A stretch of DNA of 64,000 nucleotides. Origin: Orbilia blumenaviensis. Taxonomy: Eukaryota; Ascomycota; Orbiliomycetes; Orbiliales; Orbiliaceae. A program made the position numbers and the translations under genes. The notes under the pieces are model-generated. The model saw nothing but the letters and a program-made list of their open reading frames with translations. It did not search any database and was not told the DNA's origin. The stretch covers positions 496,001 through 560,000 of the forward strand of contig JAVHNS010000013.1 of assembly GCA_036872755.1 (NCBI GenBank). The letters run 5' to 3'. Shown piece after piece: positions 1-12,876 of this stretch (positions within the stretch are counted from its first letter, which is position 1; each line of letters begins with the position of its first letter).

Positions 1-2720
1 GCCTCCTTCTCACAATCCTCAATCTCACTGATCGCAAGCTGCGAAATGCGGTGCTTCAACCGCTCAAACCGATTCATGGACAGGATGCTAAAGCACTTAT
101 TCGCCGGATCGCGAAAGTAGGCTTTATTCTCCAGCAGCTGGTTGAGTATCAGTTCGTAGCTGTTGTACACTCTCTTCAATCCCGCCAGTCTCCGTGCGAT
201 GTCGTGCAGTTTGTCGATGTGGTCCAGCATCGGGTCCTCTCCTCTCTATTTAATTATCCCCAATATATAGTTAGCCATCCCACTCATATTTTTTTTTTTT
301 TTTTTTTTAAAAAGTATTTATTGTAAAAAACAAAAGAAGTGAAAGGGAAAGGGAAAGGGGGGCGTACGATCTCATTCAACTCCTTACTATACGGATGCGC
401 CCTATCCACCGCCAAACTCCAACTAGCATACCAATCATCAAAAAGATAATAAAACAACAAATCCCTCGCCTGCCCTACAGTCCTCCTAACAACCATAGCT
501 CCCTGCTCCATCGCCACTTCAACATCATTACTCCCACTCTTCTTCTTCGCCAGTCCAGCCTTAGAAAGACACCTCAGCACAACCCTGATATTCCTTCTGA
601 TATGTGATACTGTATCTTTTATATCCCTCGGATTTGTAATTTCCTTTTTCACCGGGGGGATGGGTTCGTGGATTGAGATCACGGTGCCGTCGTGCGTCAT
701 TATCAACCAGATCCAGAGACGGAGCATGTGTGGGTTATAGTGCAGGTCGTTGTAGTTCTCCTCAGCCTCGTTGCATTCAAAAACATCAGAGTAGGAGGAT
801 GAATCCGAATCATAATCCTGGTTCATGCTCATCTCATCGTCCAGCGAGTCTGTCTCTACATCCTTCCCACCGCCGCCGTTATTATTACCACCAACATTTG
901 AACCAGCCGATGGGTGAGGAGGTGTATTCCGCTTCGCACGCCTCATGGACGCAGCAGACTTCCGTCCACGTTTAGGCTTTGAAGAAAACTGCCGCCGTAG
1001 CGCTTCCCTAACCGTCTCAAAATCATCGGAATCAGAGTCCCCCGTCGTCGTCGTCGGAGCCCTCCCCAGCGTCGTCATACGTTTGTACAAAACACTGAAT
1101 AACCCCTGCGCTGCTGCCGCCGGCGGCATGGCGGACTTCTCAAACCCCTTCTCGGCCTGACTTATTCCATCACTACTGCTACCACTGCTGCTGCTACCCC
1201 CACCCGCACCAGACGGCGGGTTCGAAAGCGGTAATATGGTAGAATTATCAGGACTCTCGTTCTTCCGCTTCAGAAGATTCCTAAGCCACGACAGTGTATC
1301 CTCACGACTTGCGCCGTCAGGGCTTAACCGCGCCGCTTCCTGTAATATCGCAGTGTCGACGTGTAGGTCCTCGCGCGCGCGTTTTAGGATCTTGCGCGAG
1401 ACGGTGTTGTGTAGCATGTTGAAGCCGACCGCTAGGACTAATAATACCATATCATAGATATTAAAAAACACCATAACAATAAAATAAGATAAAAATAAAT
1501 AGTCGATGGGGATGAGAGATATAGGTGAAGGGAAACTTACACTGAGAGCCGTACTCGACCGTGGACCAGTGCCAGACCTTCTGCGCGATCTCGAGGTTGC
1601 CGCGGCCCGGCGGGGAGAGCATCGTCGCTCGCAATCGCGTCGAGAGTCCGTACTTCAGCAGTATTTTCTGTACTCCCCCATTCATCCATCCATACGTCAG
1701 CTAGCCCAACTATATATATAAATTATACTTTTGATGATATCAAACCCACATTCAGAAAGTCTCCCTGCTTATGCGCATCAAAAATCGCACTGTCCCCCCC
1801 AAAAAAAACCCAAAACACACTTATTAGCATATACACAAAAGAAAGAAAGAAAGAGAGAGAAAGAATACTAACATCCACCTCGTCCCAACCTCAACCGGCC
1901 GCCTCCCCTCCTCCCAACTCCCCAACAGCGCCTCCGTCTTCCCATCCTCCACATCAGTCGCAACCCAAGCACTCTCCCTCCCAAAATCAACCACCAAATT
2001 CTTAATCTCCCTCCCCATAAGCTTCTCATCCACAACCTCAAACACCTCAGCCCGATCCAACGGCTCAAACTTCAACCCACACTCCTCATTATAATAATCC
2101 TGCACCTTCCGCTCCGTATCAGCCTCCAACCCATCCGGCAGAGCAGGCTGCTCACCGAACGAAGGCGGTAGAACAGGTTTCAGCCGTGCTGCTGCAGAAA
2201 TAGTAGCTAGCGCATTAGACCACGCCGCCGCATTCCCCCCAACCCCTGCCCCCGCATTACTGTTTTCACCCCTAAAGGGACTAGTACTACGCTGCCCTGC
2301 CTTCTTAAAATTATGCGAAAGCGCATTATCACTATTCGTCCGTCTGATATAATACGGTCCCGAATGCGAAAATATCGACGGCGGAGCCCCCGCTACAGGC
2401 GACTGCGACGATTGAAAAACCGGTCGACCCCGAATTCCACCTGTGGTAGAAATCGGTGTTCCGCGAGAATTACTCCTGTTCCTTCCATTGCCACCGTTTG
2501 AAGTCGATGTGTTTCGTGAGGTACTTCTGTGGTGTGGATGCGGTCCTGGGGATGCGGATGAGGACTGGCGGGATTCGAAGGTTGTGCGTTGGAAGTTGGC
2601 GTGGGTGTGGGTTAGTGAGGCTGCTGCTGCGGCGGCGGTTGTGGGGGAGACGCTGCGGTGGCGGGGGGAGTAGTTTGAACTACTGTTGTTCTGGGGGGAG
2701 GTGCTTCTGCTTCGAGTCAT
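1..2720 (-). CDS. Fungal CorA-like (MIT superfamily-type) protein, 3' end outside window
   Basis: The reconstructed exons are 2720-1873, 1789-1750, 1700-1541, 1437-368 and 236-1 (running off the left edge), and all junctions keep frame. The first ~240 residues are low-complexity Ser/Thr/Asn. They are followed by the family's TRW segment, a short exon chain ending WHWSTVEYG, then FLAVGFNMLHN, WLIMTHDGTVISIHEP, a helix with LLFYYLFDDWYASW, and LDHIDKLHDIARRLAGLKR. This order is typical of fungal proteins often annotated as CorA-like Mg2+ transporters (sometimes mislabelled ADP-ribosylation factor). In that family two C-terminal membrane helices follow; here they would lie beyond position 1. The 40-nt exon 1750-1789 is the least certain. 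No ion-transport activity can be inferred from what is visible. Family assignment is fairly firm; function is not. Confidence 0.8.
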
Positions 2721-3651
2721 TTTTTTTTATATATACTAGGTAGCTATATATATGGAGTATTGTGTTGACCCTGTTGTATTTTGAAGACACCCTGGTCTTG
2801 AAGCTGACGATGCTTAAACTCTCGATATCGATATCTCTTTGCTCTTTTACTATAAAATATAAAACAGATATACAAAAAAAAATATGAAAGTAAGGAAAAA
2901 TATCAAAAAGGATTTTAAAAAGATGAAAGAGAGATAAAAAAAGACTACGAGAAAAAAAAAAAATTTCTAGTGACTATATAAATTTATAACACAAAGATGA
3001 TGATGGAGAGAACACAGGAGCCGTCCACGTTCCCACCGCCCAGACCATGCGGCCGCAGTCTGCTGGCACCCGGATGCGGCCCCGTGACAAGCCCACCAAC
3101 CTACAACAACCAACCAACCCACGCGAAAACGCAAATAAAATACCACACTCGCATTTATACGCATACGTATAGTACCTAGTCATATTGCTATATTCCAGTG
3201 CGACCGATCGATCGATCGAAGGATCAAAAGGAAACATATCACGACCACCTACCTACTGGGTACCTTACTGGGTAAATACCTATATAGCTAGCTAGCTGGT
3301 AGCTATGACAATAAGTAACGCCGAAGGAGTATTAATGACTTACTGTTATTAGGTATATATAGCGGCCTGGGTAGTTATAGCGACCGGGGAGGTAACCTAT
3401 TACAGGTATTAACTCAATAAGGATCCGACCCGGTACCTGCTTCCACTTCCACGCATGCAGTATGCACCTGCAGCCACCCCGTCCCTCCCCATCCCCCCCA
3501 TCTGACGTCCCCCCATCTACACCTCTGCATCATACATATCATCATCCTCCATCTAACTATAGCGCTATAAACCAAAACAAAAAACAAAAGAAAAGAAACA
3601 AGCAAAGCAAAATAGAGAAGAAGAAGAACAAGAAGAAATAGAAGAAACAGA
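2721..3651. other. Intergenic, no gene seen
   Basis: This is the upstream region of the CorA-like gene and the downstream region of the 264-aa orphan. It holds A-rich runs (2870-2960), short GATC and TAGC tandem stretches near 3205-3300, and no ORF that looks coding. Confidence 0.6.
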
Positions 3652-4446
3652 CTACTCAGCACACCCCCTACACACCCCCTCCACCCTCCTCCACCTGGGA
3701 ACCCACCTAAACACCTTCCTCCTACCCATCTCAAAGCTCCCGGACACCTCACCACTTTTCTTCCCACCCGGACTCCCTAAACCACCACCACCACCACTAA
3801 GCCGTTTAATAATCCCCATCCCCATCCCCTTCTTCTTCTTACCACCTTCCTTCTCCGCTTTATTCTCCCTCTCCAAAAACCGCCAATACTCTTCCACCAC
3901 ATCCCTTTCCACAAACCCTCCCCTGCTAATAGTCTCATTCCCACCCAATGCCACCGTCTTATCACCACCACTCGCAGAGTCAGCAGCAGCAGCAGCAGAG
4001 GCAGCAGAAGTAGCCGAACAAACCGGCGCTCCAAACGAAGCCATACCACCACCAACACTAACACCAACACCCTGCTCCACCTCCTCCAGATAATAAGGAT
4101 CAACGGAATCACACATGCACAACCTGTGATTATTCGTCCACACGTACCTCGCCTCAGAAGGTAGGTGTTCCACCTCAGGACCGAACGGTACTCGTACCGT
4201 AGGTTGGGAGTGGAGGCATTTACTGTGCCAGGTGCGGTGGAAGTGCGGTTGTGGGGTTGTTACGAATGGGTTTGTGAGTGTGGGTCGTGGTGGGGCGGAA
4301 GAGGAGGAAGAAGAATAAGTAGAGGGGATTGGTGGGATGGGGGGGACGGGGAGGAGGGGTGGGCGCTGTGGGCGGGGTGGTCTTTGGGGGGATACTCCTG
4401 GTGGTCTGCCCGCGGGTCCGGATCCAGATCCAGATGGCGTTGACAT
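3652..4446 (-). CDS. Proline-rich orphan protein, 264 aa
   Basis: This is an uninterrupted ORF of 264 codons. Residues 1-65 are rich in Pro and Ser. A compact central block carries HSKCLHSQPTVRVPFGPE and ARYVWTNNHRLCMCDSVDP with three closely spaced Cys. An Ala/Ser stretch and a lysine- and glycine-rich tail ending WRRVEGVCRGC follow. I do not recognise a family. The central Cys block is the part most likely to be conserved. There is no signal peptide or membrane segment. Codon usage is very unusual: nearly all codons end in A or C until about position 4190, then nearly all end in G or T. The same switch occurs in recognised neighbours, which supports this being a genuine gene of this genome. 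Confidence 0.65.
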   Translation of the reverse strand: MSTPSGSGSGPAGRPPGVSPQRPPRPQRPPLLPVPPIPPIPSTYSSSSSSAPPRPTLTNPFVTTPQPHFHRTWHSKCLHSQPTVRVPFGPEVEHLPSEARYVWTNNHRLCMCDSVDPYYLEEVEQGVGVSVGGGMASFGAPVCSATSAASAAAAADSASGGDKTVALGGNETISRGGFVERDVVEEYWRFLERENKAEKEGGKKKKGMGMGIIKRLSGGGGGLGSPGGKKSGEVSGSFEMGRRKVFRWVPRWRRVEGVCRGCAE

Positions 4447-5086
4447 TTCTTCTTGTCTTTTAGTATCTGTTGCTTATAGAAGATCTAGTAACAGGATCGC
4501 TTTTGTATATAAAAATGAATACGGCAAGTCTCAATCCAGGCGTCTGTACGACAACTGTGTAGAAAAATGAAATTAGAAGTGCATCCAGTATACCGTCTCT
4601 AGTATTATTGTGGAGATATGATAATCACTTAATAAAGTATCTGTATGCCATCCTCGATCTTCTGACACCCTTAACAGCTACGAATGCACGAGTATATAAA
4701 AATTACGATTGCAAATTCGCGATTTTGTTATTCAGCACCTCTGAATCCAAGCATGCATATGCACAAATATTCTCACCGTCTAGGAAAGAAACTAAAAAAA
4801 AAGGAGACCATGCAAATAAGAAAAGAAAATAAGTAAAAAGAGAAACTTGCTCCGGCATCCATAAAAGAATAGCGAATGACCCAGTGCGAGTAAGAAGGAA
4901 GAAAAAACGCCTGTATCATAATGCATCATTGTACAGAAAAACATGCAGAAACCACCCAAAAAAAAAAAAAGTATATAGAGCGATCGTGATAACCAAACCA
5001 TAGAAGAAGAAAAATGAAGAAAGAAAAAACATCCCGCTAAAAGATAACTAGGAAAGAAAAGAAAGGAATAAGAAAAGGAAATAGAC
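4447..5086. other. Intergenic, no gene seen
   Basis: AT-rich spacer between two minus-strand genes. It contains short A runs (4790-4850, 4950-4975) and nothing recognisable as coding. Confidence 0.6.
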
Positions 5087-7887
5087 TTAGAAATCTGCTT
5101 CCTCAGCCCACGGCTCCCCCTCAAACACCTTCTGAATATCCCTCCCGCCAACCGCCCCCACAAACGCTCTCTTCACAAACAGATGCCACAGCCTATCCTT
5201 CTTCTTCTGTTGCTTCTTCCCATGCCCACCATGATTCCGCCCCTTCTTCCCCTTCTTCCCCTTCCTTTTCTTATTCCCACCTTTCCTCCCCTTCTTCTTT
5301 TTCTTTTCACCTTTATCCCCACCATACCCCTTCTCGCCATCACAGAGATAGGAATCCTCAACATCCAGACACTTAGCCTTGACGTCCAAATCCCTCATCC
5401 CATCCGCGAGCTTCACCAAACTCCTAACGCTCATATCCTTAATCCTAAACCCGCTACTATCATTCCCAGTCCTATACTCAATTTCAAACTCAAACGGCAA
5501 CGGCGCCTGCCGCGGTTTTCTCGGCTTCCTCTCCTTCCCGTCTTTATCTTTCCAACCATCACCGTTGTTGGGATTCGATGGGATGAAGTCGTCTTCATCT
5601 TCATCGTCGTCGTCGTTTTCTTTGGGTACCCACCCGTTCAGACGGGTTAGGTTTGCGTAGTACTGTGTGATACCCGTCAATGACAGTGACTGCGGACTAT
5701 AAGCTGGTCCCGGCGCGCTGCCAGTCGGCGGTGGAGTCGGCGCATCCGGATCCGGCTTCGGCTTCGGCTTCTTCTTTCCAGGCGCGGTAGGGGGTTCAAC
5801 TGGCGGCTGCGGAGGAGGAAGAGGAGGTGCCGTATCCTTTATATTCACATTTTCCCCTTCATAAGGCGGCAACTCAACAAGATACCCCTCCGCATCCACA
5901 ATTCCGGTGATATTATACTCAATAATCCTCAGCGAGGGGAAGTAATTCGGAATAACGCTGGGCGAGACGAGAACGGGGACGTATCGTTCGGCGTATTTGC
6001 CACCGATCTTGTCGATGTACTTTTTATGCGCCTTTCTCGGATCTTTGGGTTTCTTCTTTTTGTCACCGCCCTTTTTGCCCTTTTTGCCCTTTTTACCTTT
6101 CTTTTTCTTCCCTTTCTTGTCATCATCGCCGTCTTTACCCTTCTTCCCCTTCTTCTTCTTTTTCTTCTTGTTGATATCTTCCAAAGCATCATCGTCATCG
6201 TAGTATTCATCATCATAATAATCATCATCAAACAACGAAGTAGCATTTTTAGAGCTCCCATCCTTCTTCGGTGCCTCCGGAGGCTCCGGGATCTTTGAGA
6301 GTACCTCACGCAGCTCGCTAAGATAAGGCCCAGCGGCGTTAACATGCGTCAGCTCCTCCCAGGTCTCGACCTGCGTGGCGCGCACCTCCCTCGCATCCGG
6401 CGTCTCCAGGATCTGGTTCGCCATGTTGGTGTCCAGCAGCATGAAGTGGTCCAGGTTCATATGGCTGTTCCCATCGTATCCCATATTAGTATATATACCC
6501 CTATTTGAAACAAATATATATATATTCAAGGGGAAGAAGAAAAGTTACCCATAAAGCCCACCCACAATAACATCCCTATAATTCCACCCCCAAACCACAT
6601 ACTTAGCCCAACAACTCTCATCCCAAGCCTGCTTACTCTTCGTCCTAGCCGGCGGCACATGTCCGATCAGGATAGCCTTCATCCCTCTAAGCCTCATAAG
6701 CTCCAACTGAACCTTCAACCACACGAACTGCTGATACCCCGGTTCCTCGGGACTATCGCAGCCGTCTACCGCGGCGTTCGAGGCGAAGAAGTACATTGTG
6801 TTCAGGGAGAACACGGCTAGTCTGGAGGGGATGGCTTCGACCCAGTAGTAGGCGCCGTGCTCGAAGACGTGTCTTTGGGCTTCGGGGATGAAGTGGCGCC
6901 AGATTTCGAGGTAGGTGCGGGTTGTGGAGGTGGGGCCTGGGAGCATGATGTTGTGCGGCATGATGTCGTTGTTGCCGAGGGTTGGGATTCTAATCATCTC
7001 CTCCTCATTAGATTAGCCAATGTTGCCCATTCTACATATTATCCTCCTATTATTTTTATAATATAAAAGGAAGGGAAGGGGAGGGAAGGGAAGGGAGAAC
7101 GTACACCGGGATAATGAGGTCATTGTTCGGATTGTCGTCGTTATCCGGGATTGGCTGTCCATATCAATACTCTCATCAGCACCAGCTCTCACACATCATA
7201 AACCATATAATACAAAATAGATACCTAGATAGAAAAGAAAGAAAAAAAAGAGAGAATAATACCTTCTTAAAAACATCAACCATCATCCCCACTACCATAT
7301 TATTCAAATCATAGATCTGACTCTCACTCCTAGGATGATTGATATCATTATCATGCCTAGCGCTGTCACCGGTCCACACCACGAAATCGATCTTATCCCT
7401 CAGGTTCTCACGAATCCACTCGAACGTGGCATTGGCGAGCGTGAACGGGGAGTCGCAATCTGAGCGCTCGGCGCCGTAGTAGCCTGAGCGGCCGCGGTCG
7501 CTGTGGCATTCGTGCGATTTGGAGGCTGAGGCGTTGCGCGTGTAGAAGGGGTCCGGGTGGACATCTTAATTTTATTTTCCTTTATTATTAGCCTCTATCT
7601 GTTAAACTATAAACAAATACTGGAAATCAATAGAAAGATGGAAGAAAAAAATTACCAGTGATGTGCAAGAAGCGGCCGTGAAGCTTGCGGCGGACTGGCT
7701 CGTCGGGCTGGGTTTGCTGTGACGGCTGAGCGGTGGAGAGGACGAGGGGTTGTTGCTGCTGGTGCTGGTGGAGGTCGGCTCCGGCTATCGGAGAGGCGGA
7801 CGCGGGTTTGACTAAGAATGACGTCTGCTGCTCCAGCAACAGTAGCACTGCAGCGGCAGTGGACCAGATATCGATGCCCTGCCGCAT
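5087..7887 (-). CDS. PPN1: Endopolyphosphatase Ppn1 (vacuolar)
   Basis: The five exons are 7887-7656, 7564-7263, 7154-7105, 6989-6549 and 6464-5087, giving 800 aa. Ppn1 is a vacuolar metallophosphoesterase that cuts long inorganic polyphosphate internally. Visible metal-site motifs in order are ITDVHPDPFY, WTGDSARHDND, PTLGNNDI, GHVPPAR and YGHMNLDHFML. An N-terminal hydrophobic segment (about residues 8-25) fits the type II topology of this family. The C-terminal half carries an acidic DDDYYDDEYYDDDD block immediately followed by a long lysine/glycine tract (around 6190-6030), a Pro-rich linker, and a second Lys-rich tract near the end (5330-5200). The terminal block RLWHLFVKRAFVG is typical of the family. 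Splice junctions place every motif in frame. The start was chosen because it begins the hydrophobic leader. Confidence 0.95.
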
Positions 7888-10285
7888 CTTCTCTCTCTCT
7901 CGTCACCAAAAAATAGAAAACGATAAAAACCCGCCAGGAACAATATATATATAATACAGTGACCACTACTTAAAAAAAAAGAGAAATGATGGTAGAGGCC
8001 GGAAGAGGAGTAAGAGGAGTAGTAGTAAGAGTAAAGAGTAAGAAAAAGGGGAGAGGTCGGTCGGTCTGTTGGGAAAGAATAAATGGCCAGCCACAAGGGA
8101 AAAGGAAGAGGTGAAAAAGAAAAAGAAGAAGAGGCCATCCAATTAATTTAATCCATTCATGACTTCAAGGAAGGAAAGCTAAATGATATAGTTATAGCAT
8201 AGCATCTCTTCTGGAAAGATCATCTGCCGGCCCAGCTGAGTTCCCCCCACCTAATACCTACTTTAAGTATTCTACATGTTCAGCTAATGCATTATGATGA
8301 TGATAATGCTAATCTGTTTCGTTATAACAGGAACATCACGGTATGTCCCTTTTCCTTACGAAAGAGGAGGAGACTGGAGGGGGGGGATCGCAGTTCGCAT
8401 GCACGGATGATGCAGCCAGCTTTAACTAGCTCGGAGGGGAAGAGGGAGAGCCCTGCATCTAAATCGGGGCACACCACCCACCACCCACCACCGCTACCAC
8501 CGCTGCAGTACTGTCCCGAAACATTGGACGAAAGCTAAAAAAGAACCGCCGTCCCTCATACTGCATACATAGACTAGTGCCAGAAAAAAAAAGTTGGGGG
8601 ATTGCATGATGAGTATGGATGGTGGTGGTGGTGGGTGCCTTGTGTGTGTGGTGGGCGGTCCGTTTGGTCGGACCAGCTCTTCCTGTCCACTGGTTCAGCC
8701 CACGGGGGCTCTGTCTCTCTGTCGCTCTCGTCTTCATTCTCGGATATATTTGCACACTTCAGCTACATGTATGTAGGTATTCATTCGAAAGGTATATATA
8801 CCACAGACGGCCTCTGCACCTCAGTCAAGAGAAAGGTATACAGTACAGTATATATATACCTGCTTGTTGCAGACTGGGGAGGGGTCAGAGGGAGGAAAAA
8901 AGGACCCTGACCGGTTTAGTATTCCTAGCATGTTTCCGACCGAGCACAAAACCCAACAGTACCAAGCTTTTAGGGCGGGCTGTCTACGTACTCTCTCTCT
9001 CTTTCGAACTCTGCCTCTGGACAGGGAAGGGCATGGGGCCATCTCATCTTCTCCAGTCCATCCACCAAATCGACTAGTAATATACAAGATGCAGGGAGTA
9101 TCTATGGTACTAGTCTGGTATATTTCTCGGGTACGTACATGGTACAGCAGAGACTAACGGTCGGAAGACGCTGGGAGGAGTACCGAGCACACTCTTATAA
9201 CCAGATAGACTGAGCTCGACCTCGCTAAGCAGGAACAGCTGCTATACTGCTTAGAACACTAGCTGGAACATCACATTCCACAACCACCTGTTGTCCTCTT
9301 CTTTCCCTCTCTCTTTTAATGATACTAAAAAATACTAGATGGTTATTAGAAGAGAAAAACAGGAAGTGCATTCCTCAGCGGGGTAGGTAAGTCGGCAAGC
9401 TGTGATTTTTTTTAAATGTTGGATCGGGAATGAGGGACCTGCAGTGCATATGTGTGTGGGATGGGCGTGTGGTCGCGTGAGCCCTCCCTCAACTCCCTCA
9501 AGCCCTTCGAGCTCTCTACTCTTCCCTCAATGCGCAGTGCTCTTTTCCTCTTGTTCGTATTCCCATTCTCCACTTCCCCGCAAATCCATAACAGCCGTCA
9601 TAAGACCCTCTCCGGTAGTATTCTCTCAGCCGGTATGTAACATACCTGCGGCTGCAGCGGATTTGATTATTCTGTTAGTTAACTAAACTACCAAGGAAAA
9701 AAGGAAGAATGGAGGGAGAGAGGGAAAAAAAAGTAAATATCTAACTATAGCAAAATAAGCTCGGATCGTGATGTCCGATCAGAAGCCCCATCTACCATAC
9801 CATACCATGTCATATTAGACATATCATATTATATATATCATATTATATATATCACCAGCCTCATGAAACATTGCTACAGTTGCTACCAACTAACTAGCTA
9901 GCTAGCTAGCTAACCGACTAACTAACTGTGCTAGCTAAGTACTATCAGAGCTAACTAGGTAACTAGTTGAAGGATTTAGTCAACTAGCGTATCAGAATTA
10001 GGATAGTATCTATATCTAGTAGTAGTAGTAGCATGACAGGAGCAGCCCACCGTCGAACGCCAGTAACGCCATCTGACAAGACCAAATTTACACCAATCAC
10101 CACCCCTCCTATATCGATATCGTCCCGTATCATATCCCACGCCCCCTCATCCCATCTCATCCCATTATAATTACATACTAATTATGTACTATCTATCGAC
10201 AAAGGACAGATAGATATAATAGTATAGTGGGATGGATGTAGGTTGGCAAGAGGTATCTAGGTAGTAAGGTTATAATATGGGCTAA
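7888..10285. other. Long intergenic region, no gene seen
   Basis: This is 2.4 kb between two minus-strand genes. It contains A/G-rich stretches upstream of PPN1 (7970-8140), a GGT/GTG run near 8618-8640, duplicated TATCATATTATATA units at 9823-9853, a TAGC tandem at 9893-9915, and AGT repeats near 10018-10030. The ORFs here are short and low in coding character. Confidence 0.55.
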
Positions 10286-12402
10286 CTATAGCCCTTTGAT
10301 GGGATGCAGCACCATCCCGCCCAAGCACCCCCTCCCCCTCTCCTCATCCCACTCCTCCCCGCCCTTCCCCTCCCACTCCCTGCCCAGCCACACCCCCAAA
10401 ACCCCCCTGGGCCAGTAACTCCCATAGTAAAACCCACTGCCCCCGAAGTGATGCTCCCTCTTTCCGAACAGACTCCTCTCCGTCCCACCCGAACTCCCCG
10501 CCTTGCCCCCGTTGAGTATCCCCTCCAGATACCTCCCAGGCCACCTCCTATCCATGAACACCGGGTGAGGCGCATAAACCGCCTTCATACCATACTGTAA
10601 CGCCACCGAACTCGGGAACATCTCCACCCCCATGTGTCTCCCCGCTTTGTTCTCCGCATCCATAGCTTCCAACAATCTTCTCGAGAATCTGTACACCGCC
10701 ACCACAGCCCCTCTTCTCCCCTTCGGTCCAGCCCAATCTGGGTTATAATCTTCACCGGATGCCCGTTCCTTGCCATACCCCGTGAAATCATCTTTGATAA
10801 CCCACGTTGTGTTCACAACCTCAAATATCGGCGATAGCGTGATCAAATCCGCATCCTCCCCTCTGCCCCATTCGTATTTCTCATCACTCTTCTCCCCTCC
10901 CTTCTCAAACCTCCTATCCACCCCAACAACCATCGTCTCATTCGCAACCTTCACAAAACTTTCTCCTTCGCCATCACCACTCTCGAACGCAACAGGCCCC
11001 CAAACCCTCTCCTCAGGCAGACTGCTCTTCTCCACCATATCCGTGAATTCCTTGTAACTTCCGTGCACGGAGGGGACGTAGAACCGTGCGTTTCTCGCCC
11101 ACAGCCCTCTTCGTGGCTGGTCTCTCGTGAAGATGTCGAGTCGGTTCAGTAGATGATACCAGTGGCCGGTGTACTTGACGTCCATCTCTAAGCTCCAGAA
11201 GTGCTCGTACTCGCTGTGCAGGCGCGAGAACCACTGCTGCGACAGCCACATGCTGCGGTATGCACTATATTCCTCCCCCAATACCAAAGTAAACCAATTA
11301 GCCAGCCAGCCCTCCCTCGCTCCATATACAATAAATAAACATAGTAAATCAAAAAGTGAAAAGTGAAAAAATTGAAAGGGAAGAAGAAGAATTACTCATA
11401 AATGCCATGCCCGCGCCACTCCTTCCCTACCGCCTCAAGCTGCGGATACACCTCTCTCATCAACCTTTCATTCCACAGCGTCGTAATCCCCCAGAACTCG
11501 CGCGCAAGACTCTCCTCCAACACCCTCTTCCTCACCTTCTCATCCCTCACATCCATCTCCACCCTCTCCCCGTCATTCACGTTGTCATCCTTGACATGCA
11601 TCAAAATATGCACCCCATACTCCCCACCAGTGTTAACATTCAACTCCACCACCAAACTCCTGATAACCACGTAATCGAACCTAGTAAACTCATACGTATT
11701 CCACACCCTCAACACCACCGCCTTCCTCCCCTTTCCATTATCATTATTGTTATTTTGATTACCAAAAACCCTCCCAGCCTGAACATTCATCCCCACACAC
11801 CCCTCCTGTATCTCCTTCCAATTAACCACCCACTCCCGATCAAACATCACATCCTCTTTTTCCTCAGTAACTTCCCCAGCCCTCGGAATCTCATCCCGAT
11901 CAACCCAACCGTACCCCGCAAACCTAGCCCTCCGTTCGAAACACACCGTATCATCCAGTCCCAGCGCTTCATAGGATCCGTATGCAGGGTCAGGCATACC
12001 CCTTACCACTCCTTCATACGCAGATATATGCGTCGTCGGTCGGCCGGTGTAGTTTAACACCAGGGATTCGCAGGATTTATACCCTGGTTGGGAGGTTAGA
12101 GTTTGTGGGTAGGGGTTGTATGTTATCGGTTTTGGTGCTTTCTTTTCTTTCTTCTTTTGATTATTATCATTATTTTTATCGTTATTATTAATATCAGCGG
12201 GGTTTGCTGTTGAGTCGTCTTGTGTCTGCCGACGATGGCGGCGGCGGCGGCGGAGGGTATACACCGGCGTTTTGGGCGTGTTATTCGGCCCTGTATTCTC
12301 AGGCACATTCGCCGCTTTGGGCACCAGGTCGTATATTCCGTTGTAATAACTCGTCATCCTTTTTCCACAAATTCACCTCTATCAGCTAAAACCATCCACC
12401 CC

Positions 12403-12433
<31 letters not shown>

Positions 12434-12876
12434 GAGGGAAAAAAATACACAGGAAACCCCCTCCAAACAGCATCACTATCAATATGCTTCCTCAGCTTCT
12501 GAACAGTATACCCCGTCATACCGCCTAATGCGAACACCATGGTAACGCTGGTAACCACCACGCATGCGACCAGCAGCTGGAGGAAGAGGGTGCGCATTTT
12601 ATGCGGGTTCACTGGGGCCGTTATTTTCATTGTTGAGTCGGTATTATTACTACTATTACTATTCCTATTAGGGTTTGAAGGATGTTGTGAGGAGGATGAA
12701 GAGGAGGATGGTAGGAGGGTCTGTCGGTGCTTCTGCTGCTCTCGCTCCAGGCTGGAGACGGCGGATTTGAGGGATGTGAGGAGTGACGTCATCATTGATG
12801 ATGTTGATGGGCCGTTGAAGGGGGGCCCCCCGGGGTTAGTATCTGAATCGAAGCTGTATCGAATCCGAATGTTCAC
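10286..12876 (-). CDS. DUF3405 family type II membrane protein (putative glycosyltransferase-like)
   Basis: Three exons: about 12876-12453, about 12358-11396 and 11264-10286, roughly 785 aa. The N-terminal ~90 residues are Ser/Asn-rich and cytosolic in type. A single membrane helix follows (FLQLLVACVVVTSVTMVFAL), then a luminal domain. The diagnostic DUF3405 blocks are SLVLNYTGRP, a MPDPAYGSYEALGLDDTV segment, YRSMWLSQQWFSRL, FWSLEMDVKYTGHWYHLL and LWARNARFYVPSVHG. The WSLEMDVKYTG block looks like a sugar-nucleotide or metal-binding site, but the biochemical activity of DUF3405 is not established as far as I know. The exon 2/3 junction is firm (reads GIYDAYRSMW). The exon 1/2 junction is uncertain because the intron contains a 26-nt homopolymer and several weak sites. 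Confidence 0.88.
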
